DNA of 64,000 nucleotides from Chrysemys picta bellii (GCF_011386835.1 NC_088791.1:9920998-9984997); one strand, 5' to 3'; numbered from the stretch's first letter, positions 45,848-56,996 are shown. Notes: a model not told the origin generated them from the letters alone. Numbers and translations: made by a program.

Positions 45848-45924
45848 CACCCAGAGTAGTTCTTCTCCTCTCAGCCAGTACAGGATTGCGTTCTGTCTAG
45901 TCTGGCTTTATGTGGCTAACATGA
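45848..45924 (+). repeat. right arm of the 77-bp inverted repeat
   Basis: Begins 'CACCCAGAGTAGTTCTTCTC' and ends 'TGTGGCTAACATGA'. Match to 44583-44659 stops sharply at both ends. Both copies therefore encode the same chance peptide FCLVWLYVANM in one frame, which should not be read as conservation. Confidence 0.85.
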
Positions 45925-46430
45925 TGGGGTTTCCACCTCTTCCACGCTGGGAGGTTATTTCACTGAGTAAGACTCTCCAGAGATTCTTAGGTCATATAGA
46001 TACCACCGAGGCTTCTTCTAAACATCCCACGTAGGAATCATCAGATATTCTTTCTGGTAGTCTTTTTCTCCTGCTTTCCTGCTTATTTCAGCTGAGCCTT
46101 GACACACTCTTATTCCAGCCAGTGGAAGACTGGGTTAGCTTTTCAGTCAGCTAGGGAAAAGGAAAGGTATGTTAGAGGGCAACCAATTTATTTGTTTATT
46201 ATTCTGAGAGTAGGGTCCTCTGGGTTCCTTAGCTACACATGTCCCAGGCATAATAACCCTATTGGAAAACAGGGACAGATAGGAATGTAGCTTTAACACA
46301 GGCTTGCACAGTGTGTTAGATAGATTTCATTCCATTTTCTGTATGTACAAAACAGCAGAGACCACTTAAAATTGTTTTCACAGATCAAGAGAGCTGAGGT
46401 ATTTGTGGCGCTGTGTCTGCGGAGGGAGGC

Positions 46431-46432
<2 letters not shown>
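45925..46432. other. no feature recognised
   Basis: Unique-looking sequence. Confidence 0.5.

Positions 46433-46487
<55 letters not shown>
46433..46487. repeat. (GT)27 microsatellite
   Basis: Uninterrupted GT dinucleotides for about 55 bp. Both strands stay open through it, which explains the His-Thr and Val-Cys frames here. Confidence 0.97.
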
Positions 46488-46491
<4 letters not shown>

Positions 46492-46779
46492 CGAGAGAGA
46501 GTGTATGTATGGGGACGCTCCCTGGGATGGAAAGTTGTTCTGGTCAGAGCAGCACACGTGTGAAGAAGCCCTAAAGGACATACCATTTGGTAATGGTCCA
46601 CTGATTCCAGGTGGCAACTAGGAGGAGCAATGCATTGGGACTGTTAGTCTGTTGGTTCCTGGGCATAAACTGGTCACTAGCTGGGGGCAGGAAGACATTT
46701 CCCCGACACGTGTATTATAACACAATTACGTACATTATGGGTGTGCTGGGAGGTTGTCTTCCGGTGAAGCATTTGGCAC
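46488..46779. other. no feature recognised
   Basis: Unique-looking sequence. Confidence 0.5.
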
Positions 46780-46852
46780 TGGTTGCTGTGAGATAGGATA
46801 CCAGCCTAGAAGGCTAATTGGCCTGTTTCATTGTGGCAGTTCATAAGTATTC
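46780..46852 (+). mobile_element. CR1 LINE 3' end, diverged
   Basis: 'TGAGATAGGATACCAGCCTA' and 'GTGGCAGTTCATAAGTATTC' follow the older CR1 subfamily end (compare 17.8 kb). Confidence 0.55.
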
Positions 46853-48094
46853 TGTCCCACCTTAGGCAATAGGTTTAAATCTATGATCGCTCAATTCCTC
46901 TTCAATCCTGACGTGGGGTTGGATTTCTGCTAAAACCCCAGAACCACCACCATCACCACAATAGAATGTCCCACTGTAAGGGTCACACCAGTTACATCTC
47001 TTTGTCTTTGATACTTTTCACACACATAGGCTACTGATCATGGTTCTTTGTCAGGATGCAGAAGTTCCCATGTGCTTTCATGGAAAGTGAACGTGTGAAA
47101 ATATTTTTGAAGCAAAGCCACAAATTGTTTAGTTTTCACAAAAACACAGTTATCTGGGGTCATGCCAATGGTATGCATTATTCTACATGGCCCTATGCCT
47201 TCTCATCAGCCAGTGATAATAGGAGTTCTTCAAAACATCAGGTATCCTGAAACCTGATTGTCTGAGCATGGGAGGCGTAATGCTTTATAATCACCACTAT
47301 TGTTCAGTCCTGTTCCTGAGAAAGTCCTCTATTCCTGTAGAAGGGATTTTTCTTTTTTTTTTTTTAACAAGGAACTTCATGTTATGAAACAGAATTTACC
47401 CTGTAGGACAGAAGGAATTTTTGAAGAGTAACGACTGTTATGATATCTTAGATCAACATTTCATGCCTTGCATCCAAAGTGCTTTACACTTCACCCACCA
47501 ATGCAGTGCAGCCATTAGAACTGGGTCAAGAATTTGCAGTAACTGTTTTTTCCCCCCCAGAAGATTTAGCCAGTTTCCCCAGTTTGTGAATTGTCCATGA
47601 ACACCTGGCCGTGTTTATGGATTTGTTCCCTGTTTTGAATTGCTTGAAAGGTGTAGGATGTAATATGTAGAATGTATATTTTAGATGTTGGGACATTCGA
47701 AAAGATGCCTGCTTGTCTGTCAAGGAAAGAGAACAGCCAGGTGAACAACTTGGTCAGCAACCTAATCAGGTAAACAACTTCGTCAGCAAACTAATCTTAG
47801 TGGTCTGCAGAAAAGAGTTTATACAATATACAATGAATAACTTTGTAACAGTGTATATAAGGCGAGCACCTGAATGTGGGTTTGCGCTTGCATTTAGCCC
47901 TGTTTCAGGGGACTGATCACTCACTGAAGCAGCAAATCAATGACATACTACTTCGACTCAAGAATCTGTCTGTGAACCTGTGTGTTCTGGGTAGTGGGGA
48001 AAAGAAACGGTCAACAAATGGCTTTTTATGAACAGAGGTTAATGTGTGGATTGCTCACTAACTGGGACGCAATGTTGCCCAGCAAATAGTATAG
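46853..48094. other. no feature recognised
   Basis: T run at 47350-47366. Around 47715-47795 a short near-duplicate 'CAGGTGAACAACTTGGTCAG' / 'CAGGTAAACAACTTCGTCAG' occurs 35 bp apart. No gene signals. Confidence 0.5.
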
Positions 48095-48280
48095 TTCACC
48101 AGCCAGGAATTCAGGTAACCAGAGTTATCTTCCTGACTGTTGACTTGCTGCATAGCCTTGGGCAAATCATGTGGCCACTCTATGACTCAGTTTCCCTAAT
48201 TGTAAAGTGGGGATTAAACTAGCTGCCCTGAGATGTCTGGGTGAACAAATGGACTATGAGAGCTTAGGTGGTACTGTAAT
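48095..48280 (+). mobile_element. MIR-type SINE
   Basis: 'GCATAGCCTTGGGCAAATCA', 'TATGACTCAGTTTCCCTAAT' and 'TGTAAAGTGGGGATTAAACT' in MIR order. Confidence 0.8.
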
Positions 48281-48287
48281 TCATCAT

Positions 48288-48564
48288 CAGGGATCCTAGA
48301 AATCCATTTGCCGTGGAAAAACGCGAAATTTGCATTTTTATAGAGAAGCTTTAGTTTTTAGATTTTGTGAAAAAATAAAAACGTATACAGTAGAAGCCCA
48401 TGCCACCAGTGCACACACAGGAATAGGGGAAATTGACGCTGTTAGCCCTGGGCGATAGGGTTCCCGCTGTCAGATTTCATTTTAATCATGGAAAAATGCA
48501 GATTTGTATGTTTTTTTTTAATTGGAGAATTTTGTTTTTTTATCATAGAAAACTAGGATCCCTG
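48288..48564. mobile_element. non-autonomous hAT element, 277 bp, AT-rich
   Basis: Perfect terminal inverted repeats CAGGGATCCTAG at both ends. Flanks TTCATCAT (48280-48287) and CTCATCAC (48565-48572) agree at 6 of 8 positions, consistent with an 8-bp duplication. The interior has 'GGAAAAACGCGAAATTTGCA' and an inverted 'GGAAAAATGCAGATTTG'-type partner. Confidence 0.8.
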
Positions 48565-48572
48565 CTCATCAC

Positions 48573-49049
48573 TGTTTGCATTTCGTTGAGTATCTGACAC
48601 TTGCCATTCAATATGTAAGCTGTGTGATTGGTCACCTCAGTCACATGGTATTCTGTTCCCTAATTGGAAGACCCTTATCTTAGCTCCAGCCCAAAACAAA
48701 TTTTGTTTTCTCATGCAACCCATTTAGCTTAGTTATTAGTCAGATCTCACTCAGGCTTGACGGTCGCTTTCTGCAAACATTCAGACGAGCAAATCACTCC
48801 TTGCAGGAATGGTCATGAAAAGCAAATTATAAGGGGCATCAAATGTAGGCGAAGCAAAGTTCAATGCAGAAGTTGCCAAAATGTCAATAACTTTTCTCAC
48901 TCTTGGCCCACCCGTGGGGTGGAACACGATGCTTTATTTAACAGCACAATTTGGAGCAAGATATAGCTTTAGAACGTACTTATCCCTGCTACAGTAGTAT
49001 CCGAGTGCTTCCTAGTCTTTAATGTCTTTCTTCTCACTATCCCTCTGTA
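48573..49049. other. no feature recognised
   Basis: Unique-looking sequence. Confidence 0.5.
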
Positions 49050-49205
49050 TTATTAACCTCATTTTACAGAGGGGGAACTGAGGCACAGAGAGACTAAGTG
49101 ACTTGCTCGAGGTCTCATACGAAGTGTATGGCAGAACTCGTAATTAAATACAGGTCTCTTGAGTTCTAAGCTAGAAGCCTAACCACTAGATCATCCTTCC
49201 TCTCA
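49050..49205 (-). mobile_element. MIR-type SINE, reversed, with tRNA-like head
   Basis: 'ACCTCATTTTACAGAGGGGG', 'AACTGAGGCACAGAGAGACT' and 'AAGTGACTTGCTCGAGGTCT', then the reversed head 'AAGCCTAACCACTAGATCAT'. Confidence 0.85.
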
Positions 49206-49929
49206 ACTTCAAAGCTCAAAAATTCAAACAATTCCAGCTAAGGCTATTCTGTTTCCTTGGAACTGTACGGTAACATCCCTTGTACCCTGCAGAGAAGATC
49301 CTCCAGTGGAAGCGTACTTTTCCTCAGCAGTCGTCCCTGTATTTAAAGTATGTGACAAGCTCTTTAGTGGTGCTAACAACATAATGTAAAAAGAAATGAA
49401 TCCGTCTGCTAAACCTCAACATGTCATCAGATAGTTATCAGCACCGTTATCAGCACTCCTCCTTTTATTATATTAAAAATAACTCGGCCTGCACTATAGC
49501 TGAACTAATAACAATGCGTTTTTTCTACAAGATTTCACATCTCTGAGTTAAAACACCCAATGAGTTGCCAAAAGCAGATTTTTTTGGATGGGGAAGATTG
49601 TTTTTCTTTTAAAATATGGTTTGTTTGGGTTTTCATGAGTGTGTGTCCGGGTTTTTTTTTTAGATATTATTGTCTCGAGCAGTTTAAGATTATTTTACAA
49701 TTCAGGCAGCCCTACTTAGTGCAATTCTCGGAGATCACAGATTAGCTGCAGGGAGTTTTGAGTTTAGAAGAAGCTAATTTATTTTAGTTCTTTCCCAGAC
49801 TATTAACATGTATCCAGCATTTAAAACCCATGAAAGGGTTAATTTGGAGAGACAGCCTGCTCTCAATATTTGCTAGGTCATTGTCCCTCCCTCAGACTAT
49901 GAATCAGTGAGGATTATGATGCTGTAATA
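49206..49929. other. no feature recognised; AT-rich
   Basis: Repeat-free AT-rich DNA, with 49540-49800 a mild candidate for conserved noncoding sequence. No coding signature. Confidence 0.45.
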
Positions 49930-50145
49930 GAGAGGTGGTGTAGCCTAGTGGCTCAAGCATTGGACTTGTACTCAGGAGACCTGTTTTCTATTTCCCACCT
50001 CTACTACTGGTGATCTTGGTCAAATCACTTCTTCTCTCTCTGCCTCAATTTCCCTATCTGTACAATGGGACTAATGATACCCACCTCCTTTGTAAAGTGC
50101 TTTGAGATCTACTGATGATAAGAATTAGGGATGAGGATGATTATC
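49930..50145 (+). mobile_element. MIR-type SINE, full length
   Basis: Head 'GGTGTAGCCTAGTGGCTCAA' has a perfect A box (TAGCCTAGTGG). Core 'TCTTGGTCAAATCACTTCTT', 'CTGCCTCAATTTCCCTATCT' and 'GTACAATGGGACTAATGATA'; tail 'TTTGTAAAGTGCTTTGAGAT' with 'CTACTGATGATAAGAATTA'. The B box is decayed. Confidence 0.9.
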
Positions 50146-50479
50146 GTCTTGTTTGATTGGCCATAAGTGCTATCACTCTAGATCATGTGTGGGTGGAGTT
50201 CTGGGGAAACCTGATCTATCCTCTTCTAACTTGCTCATTTAGTTTGAATTAAGCTGAGCAGAATGAAGAACTCTTACATAAGAAATTATCATTTTTGTTA
50301 TTCCCCTCCAGACACTGTAAGTTATCCCACCAACCGAACAGGGGGAAGCTCGTTAGATACTTCCATTATTTCCGAGCTTTCTTATTTAAACCACGTTCCT
50401 TCACCTCCTTAATTCAAGCCACTGGGCCATGCAGAACCAGCAAATATCACCGCCGGCTGTGCTATAGTACTGAACGGCT
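50146..50479. other. no feature recognised
   Basis: Unique-looking sequence. Confidence 0.5.
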
Positions 50480-50740
50480 GCAGCTGTAATCAGCTCCCCA
50501 TTGTGCTAGGCCCTGTGCAAACACAGAGTGACAGACAGTCCCTGCCCTGAAAAGCCTACCCTCTAAATGGAGAACACAAACAAAGGGAGTAGTATAATCC
50601 CCATTTTACAGAGGGGGAAACTGAGGGCCTAGTAGGAGAGTAAGTAACTTTCCCAGCATCACCAGAGGATGTCTGTGGTAGAACCAGGAACCAAACCTAT
50701 ATCTTCTGAACCATAGTGTGGTGCCTTAACCACAAGCCCA
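50480..50740 (-). mobile_element. MIR-type SINE, reversed, full length
   Basis: Reversed tail 'TGTGCTAGGCCCTGTGCAAA' and 'GACAGACAGTCCCTGCCCTG', reversed core 'CCCCATTTTACAGAGGGGGA' and 'AACTGAGGGCC', then reversed tRNA-like head 'GTGCCTTAACCACAAGCCCA'. Confidence 0.85.
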
Positions 50741-50746
50741 TTATTC

Positions 50747-51307
50747 TGTGGAAGAAAACAGAGTCGTCACTCTCAGGTTGGTTACAATAAGTCAGAGAAA
50801 GTTTATTTTCCTGACACTTGCAAGAGGAGAGTACAGCCGGACAGGGGTTCCCCTGTCCCAGGCAGGTCTCCGCCAGATAAACATTAGGGCAAGCATTTAT
50901 ACCTTTTGTTACATTCAATAATAATCAACAACCGCTTCTTGTTCATACATATTTCTTTCTGATATCTTACTTTCCTCAGCAGTTCCTGCTATAGTCTGCA
51001 TTCCATTTTTATCTAACACAAGGTCATAACAGTATCTCTTACAGTTTTTTCCCACTCGCCCAGGCCTGCCTTAAAGTCTCGCTTTAATTCAGAGTTAGTG
51101 TTAGCCTGACTCTTCCTTTATTTCTAGAAACTAAGATATCTGCATTCAAATTTCCTTTATCCCTTTCTCCACTTCCACACTTCTCTAGGTAGTTAATAAT
51201 AAGAGTATTTCTTTCTCTAGCACCTTTCTTTGAAGGCGAGGAACCCTCGCCCCCTTTAAATGATGGATGAATTTAGTCACAACGCCCTTTTCTCTTCATA
51301 CCCACAG
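50747..51307 (-). mobile_element. probable LTR of an endogenous retrovirus
   Basis: On the minus strand there is a TATA box (AAAGGTATAAATGC, near 50900, same word as in the 41.5-kb LTR) and, about 95 bp downstream, an AATAAACTTTCTC polyadenylation signal. The 3' edge CTTCCACA (complement of 50747 on) is a plausible LTR end; the far end near 51307 is a guess. I found no target-site duplication and no internal region. Confidence 0.4.
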
Positions 51308-52607
51308 CACCGCACATTTGGCCAAGTACGTTATGTTCTGGTGGATTTATTGTTTGGGTTTCCCAAAAGATTAAGCCCGAGGCCACTACCAGAGGCGAGA
51401 TTCCACTCTTGAAGGATACTTAGTCCAATGTGGCATGCCTCCTGTACCTCTGCCAGCAGTGCTTATGCTGATCACGGTTTATGGCCCACTGGCTATTCCT
51501 TAACTGGAAAGGCACCAGGAATAATCTCCATTAGATGGGGGGGGGTGAGGGGGAAGAGGGAGGGAGCATCGAGGTGAAGCGCCTGAAAGGGAATGCAAAA
51601 TGACAGGTCAAGTGCAGGCAGGGAACTCGGCACAGGTTGGGCTAAGTGGTGCTAATATGGTAATTGCAAAAGGTTTGGATTCCTCCAAGTCAGCTCTGTT
51701 TAATGATTCCTGTGCAGAGCAATTCCAGTCATGGGAAGAAAGGTCCATTGCTGGGGTAGGCTAAATCCGGCCATGCGATCCTTTCTACTGGGTTCTCTCT
51801 TCTCCCTCCTGTGAGACTCCACAGCAAAGAATTTGAGCCGCTTCTCTCTCTGGAGTTGAAGAGCCCCCTGGAAAAGGGGGTTTCAATCAGGCTTTTTTTA
51901 AACACCAAAGTATGGTGGAGTTGCCTGCAGGGCTTTAACATCCCAGCTCCAAGGGTTCAATGCGTTTGGGCTGAGAAATCAGCAAGTGAAGGGGGTTGAG
52001 TTGGATACTCCCACAAGGCCCTGTTAAGTCTTGTGCACATTGGGGATTTCACCTATTGATGGCCAGCCCCTGGTACAGCCACACTAGTGCCCAGAAACCC
52101 TTCCAGTACCCTATCCACTAGACCATCCTCTCTGCCCAGTGAACTCCTGGTACAGCCATACCAGTGCAAACCCCTGATGTAGATGAAGTAAAAAGCTAGG
52201 CAATCCAAGCAGGGGTGCTCCCACTGATGCAAATAATGGCTTTGTTTGTGTACAGTCGGGGTTTGTGTTGGTTGTGGCTCACCCAGTCCTAATGCCAAGG
52301 AAAGAGAGTGACTGATGGGGGGGACTGAACAAACACAAACTTTGGCTGAACAATACTTTTTCCTATCAGAGCCCAGTATTCCTCTGTGAATAGTAATCGT
52401 TAGCACTTCCATGAGGCTCCGGCCTTTGGAGCTTGGTATGGACTTTCATTAGCCTTTCCAGCTCCTCAGGGAAGTAGGAGGAGGAGATCCCCTCTGGTTG
52501 GCAGGGGACAGTGAGCTAAATGGTGTGTTCCATGCTGGTTCTTGTGACTCCAGTGCTTTGCCGGGAACTCAGCAGCTTCCTTTGCCGTGCCTAGGGATGG
52601 CAGTTTT
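51308..52607. other. no gene; possible reversed SINE head at 52066-52130
   Basis: 'CCCTATCCACTAGACCATCC' at about 52109 resembles the reversed head of the MIR-type SINEs. G run at 51537-51546. Otherwise unique-looking. Confidence 0.4.
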
Positions 52608-52788
52608 CATAGAATATCTGGGTTGGAAGGGACCTCAGGAGGTCATCTAGTCCAACCCCCTGCTCAAAGCAGGACCAATCCCCAGACAGATTTTTACCCC
52701 AGTTCCCTAAATGGCCCCCTCAAGGATTGAACTCACAACCCTGGGTTTAGCAGGCCAATGTTTAAACCACTGAGCTATCCCTCCCCCT
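52608..52788 (-). mobile_element. tRNA-derived SINE with CR1-like tail
   Basis: Read on the minus strand the head near 52788 has a perfect A box (TAGCTCAGTGG) and a good B box (GAGTTCAATCC), in tRNA spacing. The 3' part ends 'GCAGGGGGTTGGACTAGATG', 'GGTCCCTTCCAACC' and 'ATTCTATG', closely parallel to the CR1 ends at 18.3 and 34.7 kb. This is the design of the turtle tRNA-Lys SINEs that borrow a CR1 tail. Both boxes intact suggest a fairly young copy. It is not a tRNA gene. Confidence 0.88.
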
Positions 52789-53184
52789 ACGTTTATCTTG
52801 GAAGTAGGAGTGAAACATGGTCTGGAAGATTGAGCATGGAGTTGGGTGTTATGTTGAGGGCGTACACAGAGAGAAGTTAGATGAAAACATAAATACTCTT
52901 GTTGGAAGGTAGTTGCAACATAACGCAATTTTATTTCTTAGAGCTCAGACTGATAACACACAAGTACACAACAGCAGAGAGAGAGGAGACAGGCTGCTCC
53001 CTAACTCTCCCCTCCCCCTGTTGCTTTAAGCTGGCTCTTACCAAATTGACTTTGATCGCACGCTTCCCTCCAGAGCCTCTTATCCTGCAAGCAGGACCAG
53101 AAAATAACCCTGCTCTGAAAGTGATAACTCGCCATTCCAACGCAGTCTTCAATAAACCACAATGGGAATCAAAAACTGTACTTA
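52789..53184. other. no feature recognised
   Basis: Unique-looking sequence; the 146-codon frame at 52899-53339 crosses into a MIR. Confidence 0.5.
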
Positions 53185-53285
53185 ACAGATGGCACTGGGC
53201 AAATTGCTGCCTCGCTCTGTGCCTCAGTTTCCCCTTCTGTAACATGAGGATGCTGTTACGTACCTTCATGTCTCACAGTGGTGTT
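53185..53285 (+). mobile_element. MIR-type SINE core
   Basis: 'GGCACTGGGCAAATTGCTGC', 'CTCTGTGCCTCAGTTTCCCC' and 'TTCTGTAACATGAGGATGC'. Confidence 0.75.
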
Positions 53286-54971
53286 TGGGGGATTCATTCA
53301 TATTTACAGTCCCTTTTGAAAAGAAGGGTAAAGCTCTAAACTCGGCTAACCATTCTGGATCATTGATTTCTTGGTCTTTGCAAACAGCATGAGAGACGCT
53401 ATTACTTTGAAACAGTAGATCACGGGAAATCAGAGACCAGGTCCATGAGGGTTTCCCATTGTGATCCCTCCAGTGTGCATCAGCCCTGATCTGAAGGGAG
53501 TCTCCTGAGGCGAGGGGGTGGGGGGTGCGCTTTGTGCCCTGCCAGCTTTGCAAAACTTGGAAATGGTGGCATCTCTCCTCCCATTGCTGTCATGGGCCTG
53601 CTGCTTTGCTGTGGGTTTGCATTTTGCAAATGAGCCAGGTGCACTGGCTGGCAAGAGTGGCACTGGGAGGAGCTCTCTTTTTCTTGGGGTGGGGATGTCA
53701 GCAGTGGGCAGGGAGGTGGTAACAGGCAGGAATTCCCTGTGTTCCCAGGCGGTGGGATGTCGGAAAGGGTCAGGCAGTGGTGCACTCAGAGTTCAAAGTT
53801 CCCCTCGCTCTCCCCACAATAATGACAAAGCTCCCTGATGCCCTGCCCCTACCCTCTCCCTGCATCCCCCTTGGCTTCTTTTCCCCATGCACATTCTCTT
53901 GTGGTTGGAAAAGCTCTTTGGCCGAATGCCAAGGGATGCTGTGAGTAGCAGCAGGCCCAGCTGGCACTCAGCCCCTCTCTGGATTTAGCCCGAGGAGTTG
54001 ATCTCCATGGATAATGCATTGCAAAGTGCTAAAGCGGGGCTTTCCGCTCAGCACAGAGTGGAAATCTGCCCCTGCCCTCTCTTCTGACGGGGACTCTTAC
54101 ACAGTGGTCAGGTCTTAGGAGATTGTGATGGGTAAATTGGCAAGGGGTGGAGGGGGAAATTTTGTAGTAATTCAGCTTAGCAAATAGACTGTTGCATCCT
54201 CTGGGAAAAGCATGTTATTCTCTCGTCGAGGCCAGGAGAGCAAGAGCATTGAATTGATTTGTGAGGGTAAATATGCCGCAGATCAGGCCTTCGGAAGCAT
54301 GCTTCCCAATCACCTTGTGCGGCTCCACAGTGCACTGCAAGGAGACTAATCCCTTTTCCGTAGCTGAATTCACCCTTCCCCTCTCCAGTTTCCCATGCTC
54401 CTTGAGGAGTAGAGAGCCTCTGATTATTTTTTTCCCCCTTCCCCATTTAAGTTTGCCTGGTACAAATGATTTACCTTGCAATGGCAAATTCATCCTTTAA
54501 CTCTTTAATTACCAGGATGACCCATACAAGTGGGAGCAAACTTTGAGTCATTCAACTGTATTATAAACCTTCTATGCACGGTACAAGTGATGGTCCATAA
54601 CTAACTTCATTCATTGGGATCACTGGGCTTTTACACAGCAAGATTGTGTATTGGGAGGTGGGTAGAGGGGCATTGCACCCAGCATCAGTCCCTGGAGGTT
54701 TATTATGGACGAGCATTGAGGTGTTGGTGTGTGTGCGCCTGGGGCGGTTTTGGGGGATGTGGCGTGAGCTCCTCTTCCCTGTTGTCTGCTGCCCAGTGCA
54801 AAAGGGGCATGGTTATATATCCAGACATGCACTTTCAGTCCCAGATGACTTACTTTAGATTTAAAGGTGGTAGTGGTGGGGAGAACAATGACTGCCTCCC
54901 TGAATGAGAGCACAGTGTGTGTGTTCTGTGTCTAACGGGCTGCAGCAGTTCGGAGAACAAAATGGCTGCTG
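53286..54971. other. no gene recognised
   Basis: Frames up to 106 codons without domains. 54480-54600 is a repeat-free AT-rich block. No transposon ends seen. Confidence 0.5.
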
Positions 54972-55133
54972 GGTGGAATTTTTCAAAAGCACCTGTGTGA
55001 CTTAGGTGGACACATCCCATTAAAAGTTAATTCAGGGTTAATTAAATTAAAATCAATTAAAATTAAAATTAATTAAATTGAAAGTTAATGGGATGTGTAA
55101 TCCTAAATCACTTAGGCTCTTGAAAATCCCACC
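54972..55133. mobile_element. palindromic foldback element, 162 bp
   Basis: Left 'GGTGGAATTTTTCAAAAGCA' with 'CACATCCCATTAA' pairs with 'TTAATGGGATGTG' and 'TTAGGCTCTTGAAAATCCCA'. The centre is a run of AATTAAA words. It could fold into one long hairpin. Confidence 0.75.
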
Positions 55134-55209
55134 TGCTGTGTCTGCAGACCGGCAGAGGTTTAAACATTTAAAGATACAGTACATTGAAAAGGGGCATCAC
55201 AGTTTGAAA

Positions 55210-55628
55210 TAGAGCTGCTTGACAATTCTCCAATAAACCATTTTTCCATTGGAAAATACAATTTAATCTAAATCGAAACTTTCCATGCAACTGTCGATTT
55301 TGACAAAATTTTGTTTAGAAAAAGATTTGAAAAGTGTTTAGGTAATGTTGACATCTTTGGAACAGACCAGTTCGACTTTCTGTCTTGAGATAATTTTCAT
55401 TACAAAATTTATTTTCTATTATATAATGGAGATAAATGTTAGGTTAAAATCAAAACAAAAAATTAAGTTTTATCAAAAGGAAATGTTTTGACCCAAAACA
55501 AATTGGGGGGGGGGGGGAATTTCATTGAATGGGAAATCAGGAAATTGGACATTTCATAACAAAAACAAATATCAAAATCGCAGAATTTCCTGTGAAACAG
55601 AAATTCTGGTTCCCAGGCAGCTCTGCTT
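55210..55628. mobile_element. AT-rich palindromic element (AGAGCTG ends)
   Basis: Left 'AGAGCTGCTTGACAA' and, complemented, right 'CAGAGCTGCCTGGGAA'. Interior is A/T runs with a 13-base G run (55505-55517). Similar elements lie at 14.99 and 58.84 kb. Flanking 8-mers agree poorly, so the class (hAT-like?) is not settled. Confidence 0.6.
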
Positions 55629-55755
55629 TCACTTTGCATACAGAAGAGGCTCCTCCTTTTCCTCTTTGGGTTGACCAACTGCATCCGCGGTGCTAATACT
55701 CCCCCTCTTTTGCAGTTACAGCAGCAATGATCAAATTCACAGTCCATCTATTCAG

Positions 55756-56379
55756 CAGGGGCGTAGTCATGGGTGGGCTGGGTGGGCCATGGCCTACCCT
55801 CCTAGCATCCAGGCCCACCCAATTTGGGGCTGGACCCTCCGAATCCACAGGCTGGGACTCCTGGACCCCGGCTCGCTGTCCGGCTGTGTCCCTCTCCCCG
55901 GTCTCTGGCCCCAGTTGGGGGTGTGCCTTGTGGGAGCAGGTCAGAGCCAGTGGCGGATTAGCCACTGGGCCAACGGGGCCATGTCCAGCCCTGGCCACTT
56001 GGGGGCCCTGGAAAAATGGGTGCCCTGTGCCCCGAGCCGCTCTGCCCACTCAGCGCTCCTGCTGGGGAGTGGGGTCAGGGCGCGAGGTCTTGCCGCGCTT
56101 TGCCCGCCCACCTGACGGTGGAGCAGGGCAAGTCCCTGCACCCCAATCCGGCTCCCCGGCAGGAGGATGGGGGGCAGTAGGGGGAAATGCAGACGGAAGG
56201 GGTGGGGAGGGGCCCCCACTTGTCCTGGCCTAGGACTCCACAAAACCATAATCTGCCTCTGGCACTGGCGGGGAAGCCGGGCCCCCTCCCCTAATCCCCT
56301 CTCCTCACCCCCCCCCATCATTGCCCGCCCACCCAAAAGCTGGGGCCCACCCAGTTTTCCTGTCCTAGCTACGCCACTG
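55756..56379. mobile_element. non-autonomous hAT element, 624 bp, hosting another
   Basis: Ends CAGGGGCGTAG and, complemented, CAGTGGCGTAGCTAGG. Flanks CTATTCAG (55748-55755) and CTGTGCAG (56380-56387) agree at 6 of 8. Subterminal 'GGGTGGGCC' words are inverted too. Frames of 118-168 codons across it reflect GC richness. Confidence 0.75.
55948..56261. mobile_element. nested hAT-like element
   Basis: Ends CAGTGGCGGATTAG and, complemented, CAGAGGCAGATTATGG, inside the 55756-56379 element. An 8-bp duplication is not convincing (4 of 8). Confidence 0.6.
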
Positions 56380-56996
56380 CTGTGCAGCTGCCCGATTATG
56401 TGTGTCTCCTTGTGCCCTCTTGCAGGGAAGAATGGCTCAGTATCGTTAAATGTTTCCAGAAGAATGATCAGAGATCTGAGCTCTATTTTTCATAAAAAGT
56501 ATAAAGGGCTCCGAGATACTATCAAGACCTTTCAGCTTCTCTTTTCCTTCCTGTGCAGCTTTTCAAGTGGGAAGCTAGCCTGTGCCTCTTCGAGCCATTT
56601 ACAAGTTGAAAGAGGAAGTGCAGCTCTTTAAAGGCGGACAGTGCTGCGCTTTGCCATAATTACAGCAACATGGACAATATTCTGTTCGTACACGCTCATT
56701 ATAAGTCCTTTATAAACACGTAGAAACCAACGCTCAGATTTCTGTCCGATCTCCATGGGAAATTAGGGCCGTCTCATCTCACAAACGCTTTCTCAAACAC
56801 AGAGGAAGGCCATGTCCTCTTCGTTATTGTTCCGTCTTGGAACGTGTATGTTGGAAAACTGGGGCGGGATTGTCTCCTTGCATATACTGCTGTAAATTAG
56901 GAGCAACTCTACTGGAGTTTGGGGGTCAACTGTAAGTCAAAGGAGAATCAACTCCATGCTTCTGAAGGGAAGCAGATGTTTGTAGAGTAACGTATT
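56380..56996. other. no gene; foldback half near 56870-56960
   Basis: 56640-56720 is repeat-free and AT-rich ('CATAATTACAGCAACATG'). The 56870-56960 stretch ('CTGTAAATTAGGAGCAACTC') resembles half of the 62.8-kb foldback. Confidence 0.4.

Noticed and set aside
44583..45924. Shared peptide FCLVWLYVANM in frames on opposite strands, as a protein motif
   Set aside because: It results from the 77-bp inverted nucleotide repeat; flanking residues do not match.
46293..46621. Frames with His-Thr and Val-Cys runs
   Set aside because: Direct translation of the (GT)27 microsatellite.
52700..52788. tRNA gene
   Set aside because: A and B boxes are present, but the sequence is joined to a CR1-like tail and lacks a proper acceptor stem, so it is a SINE.
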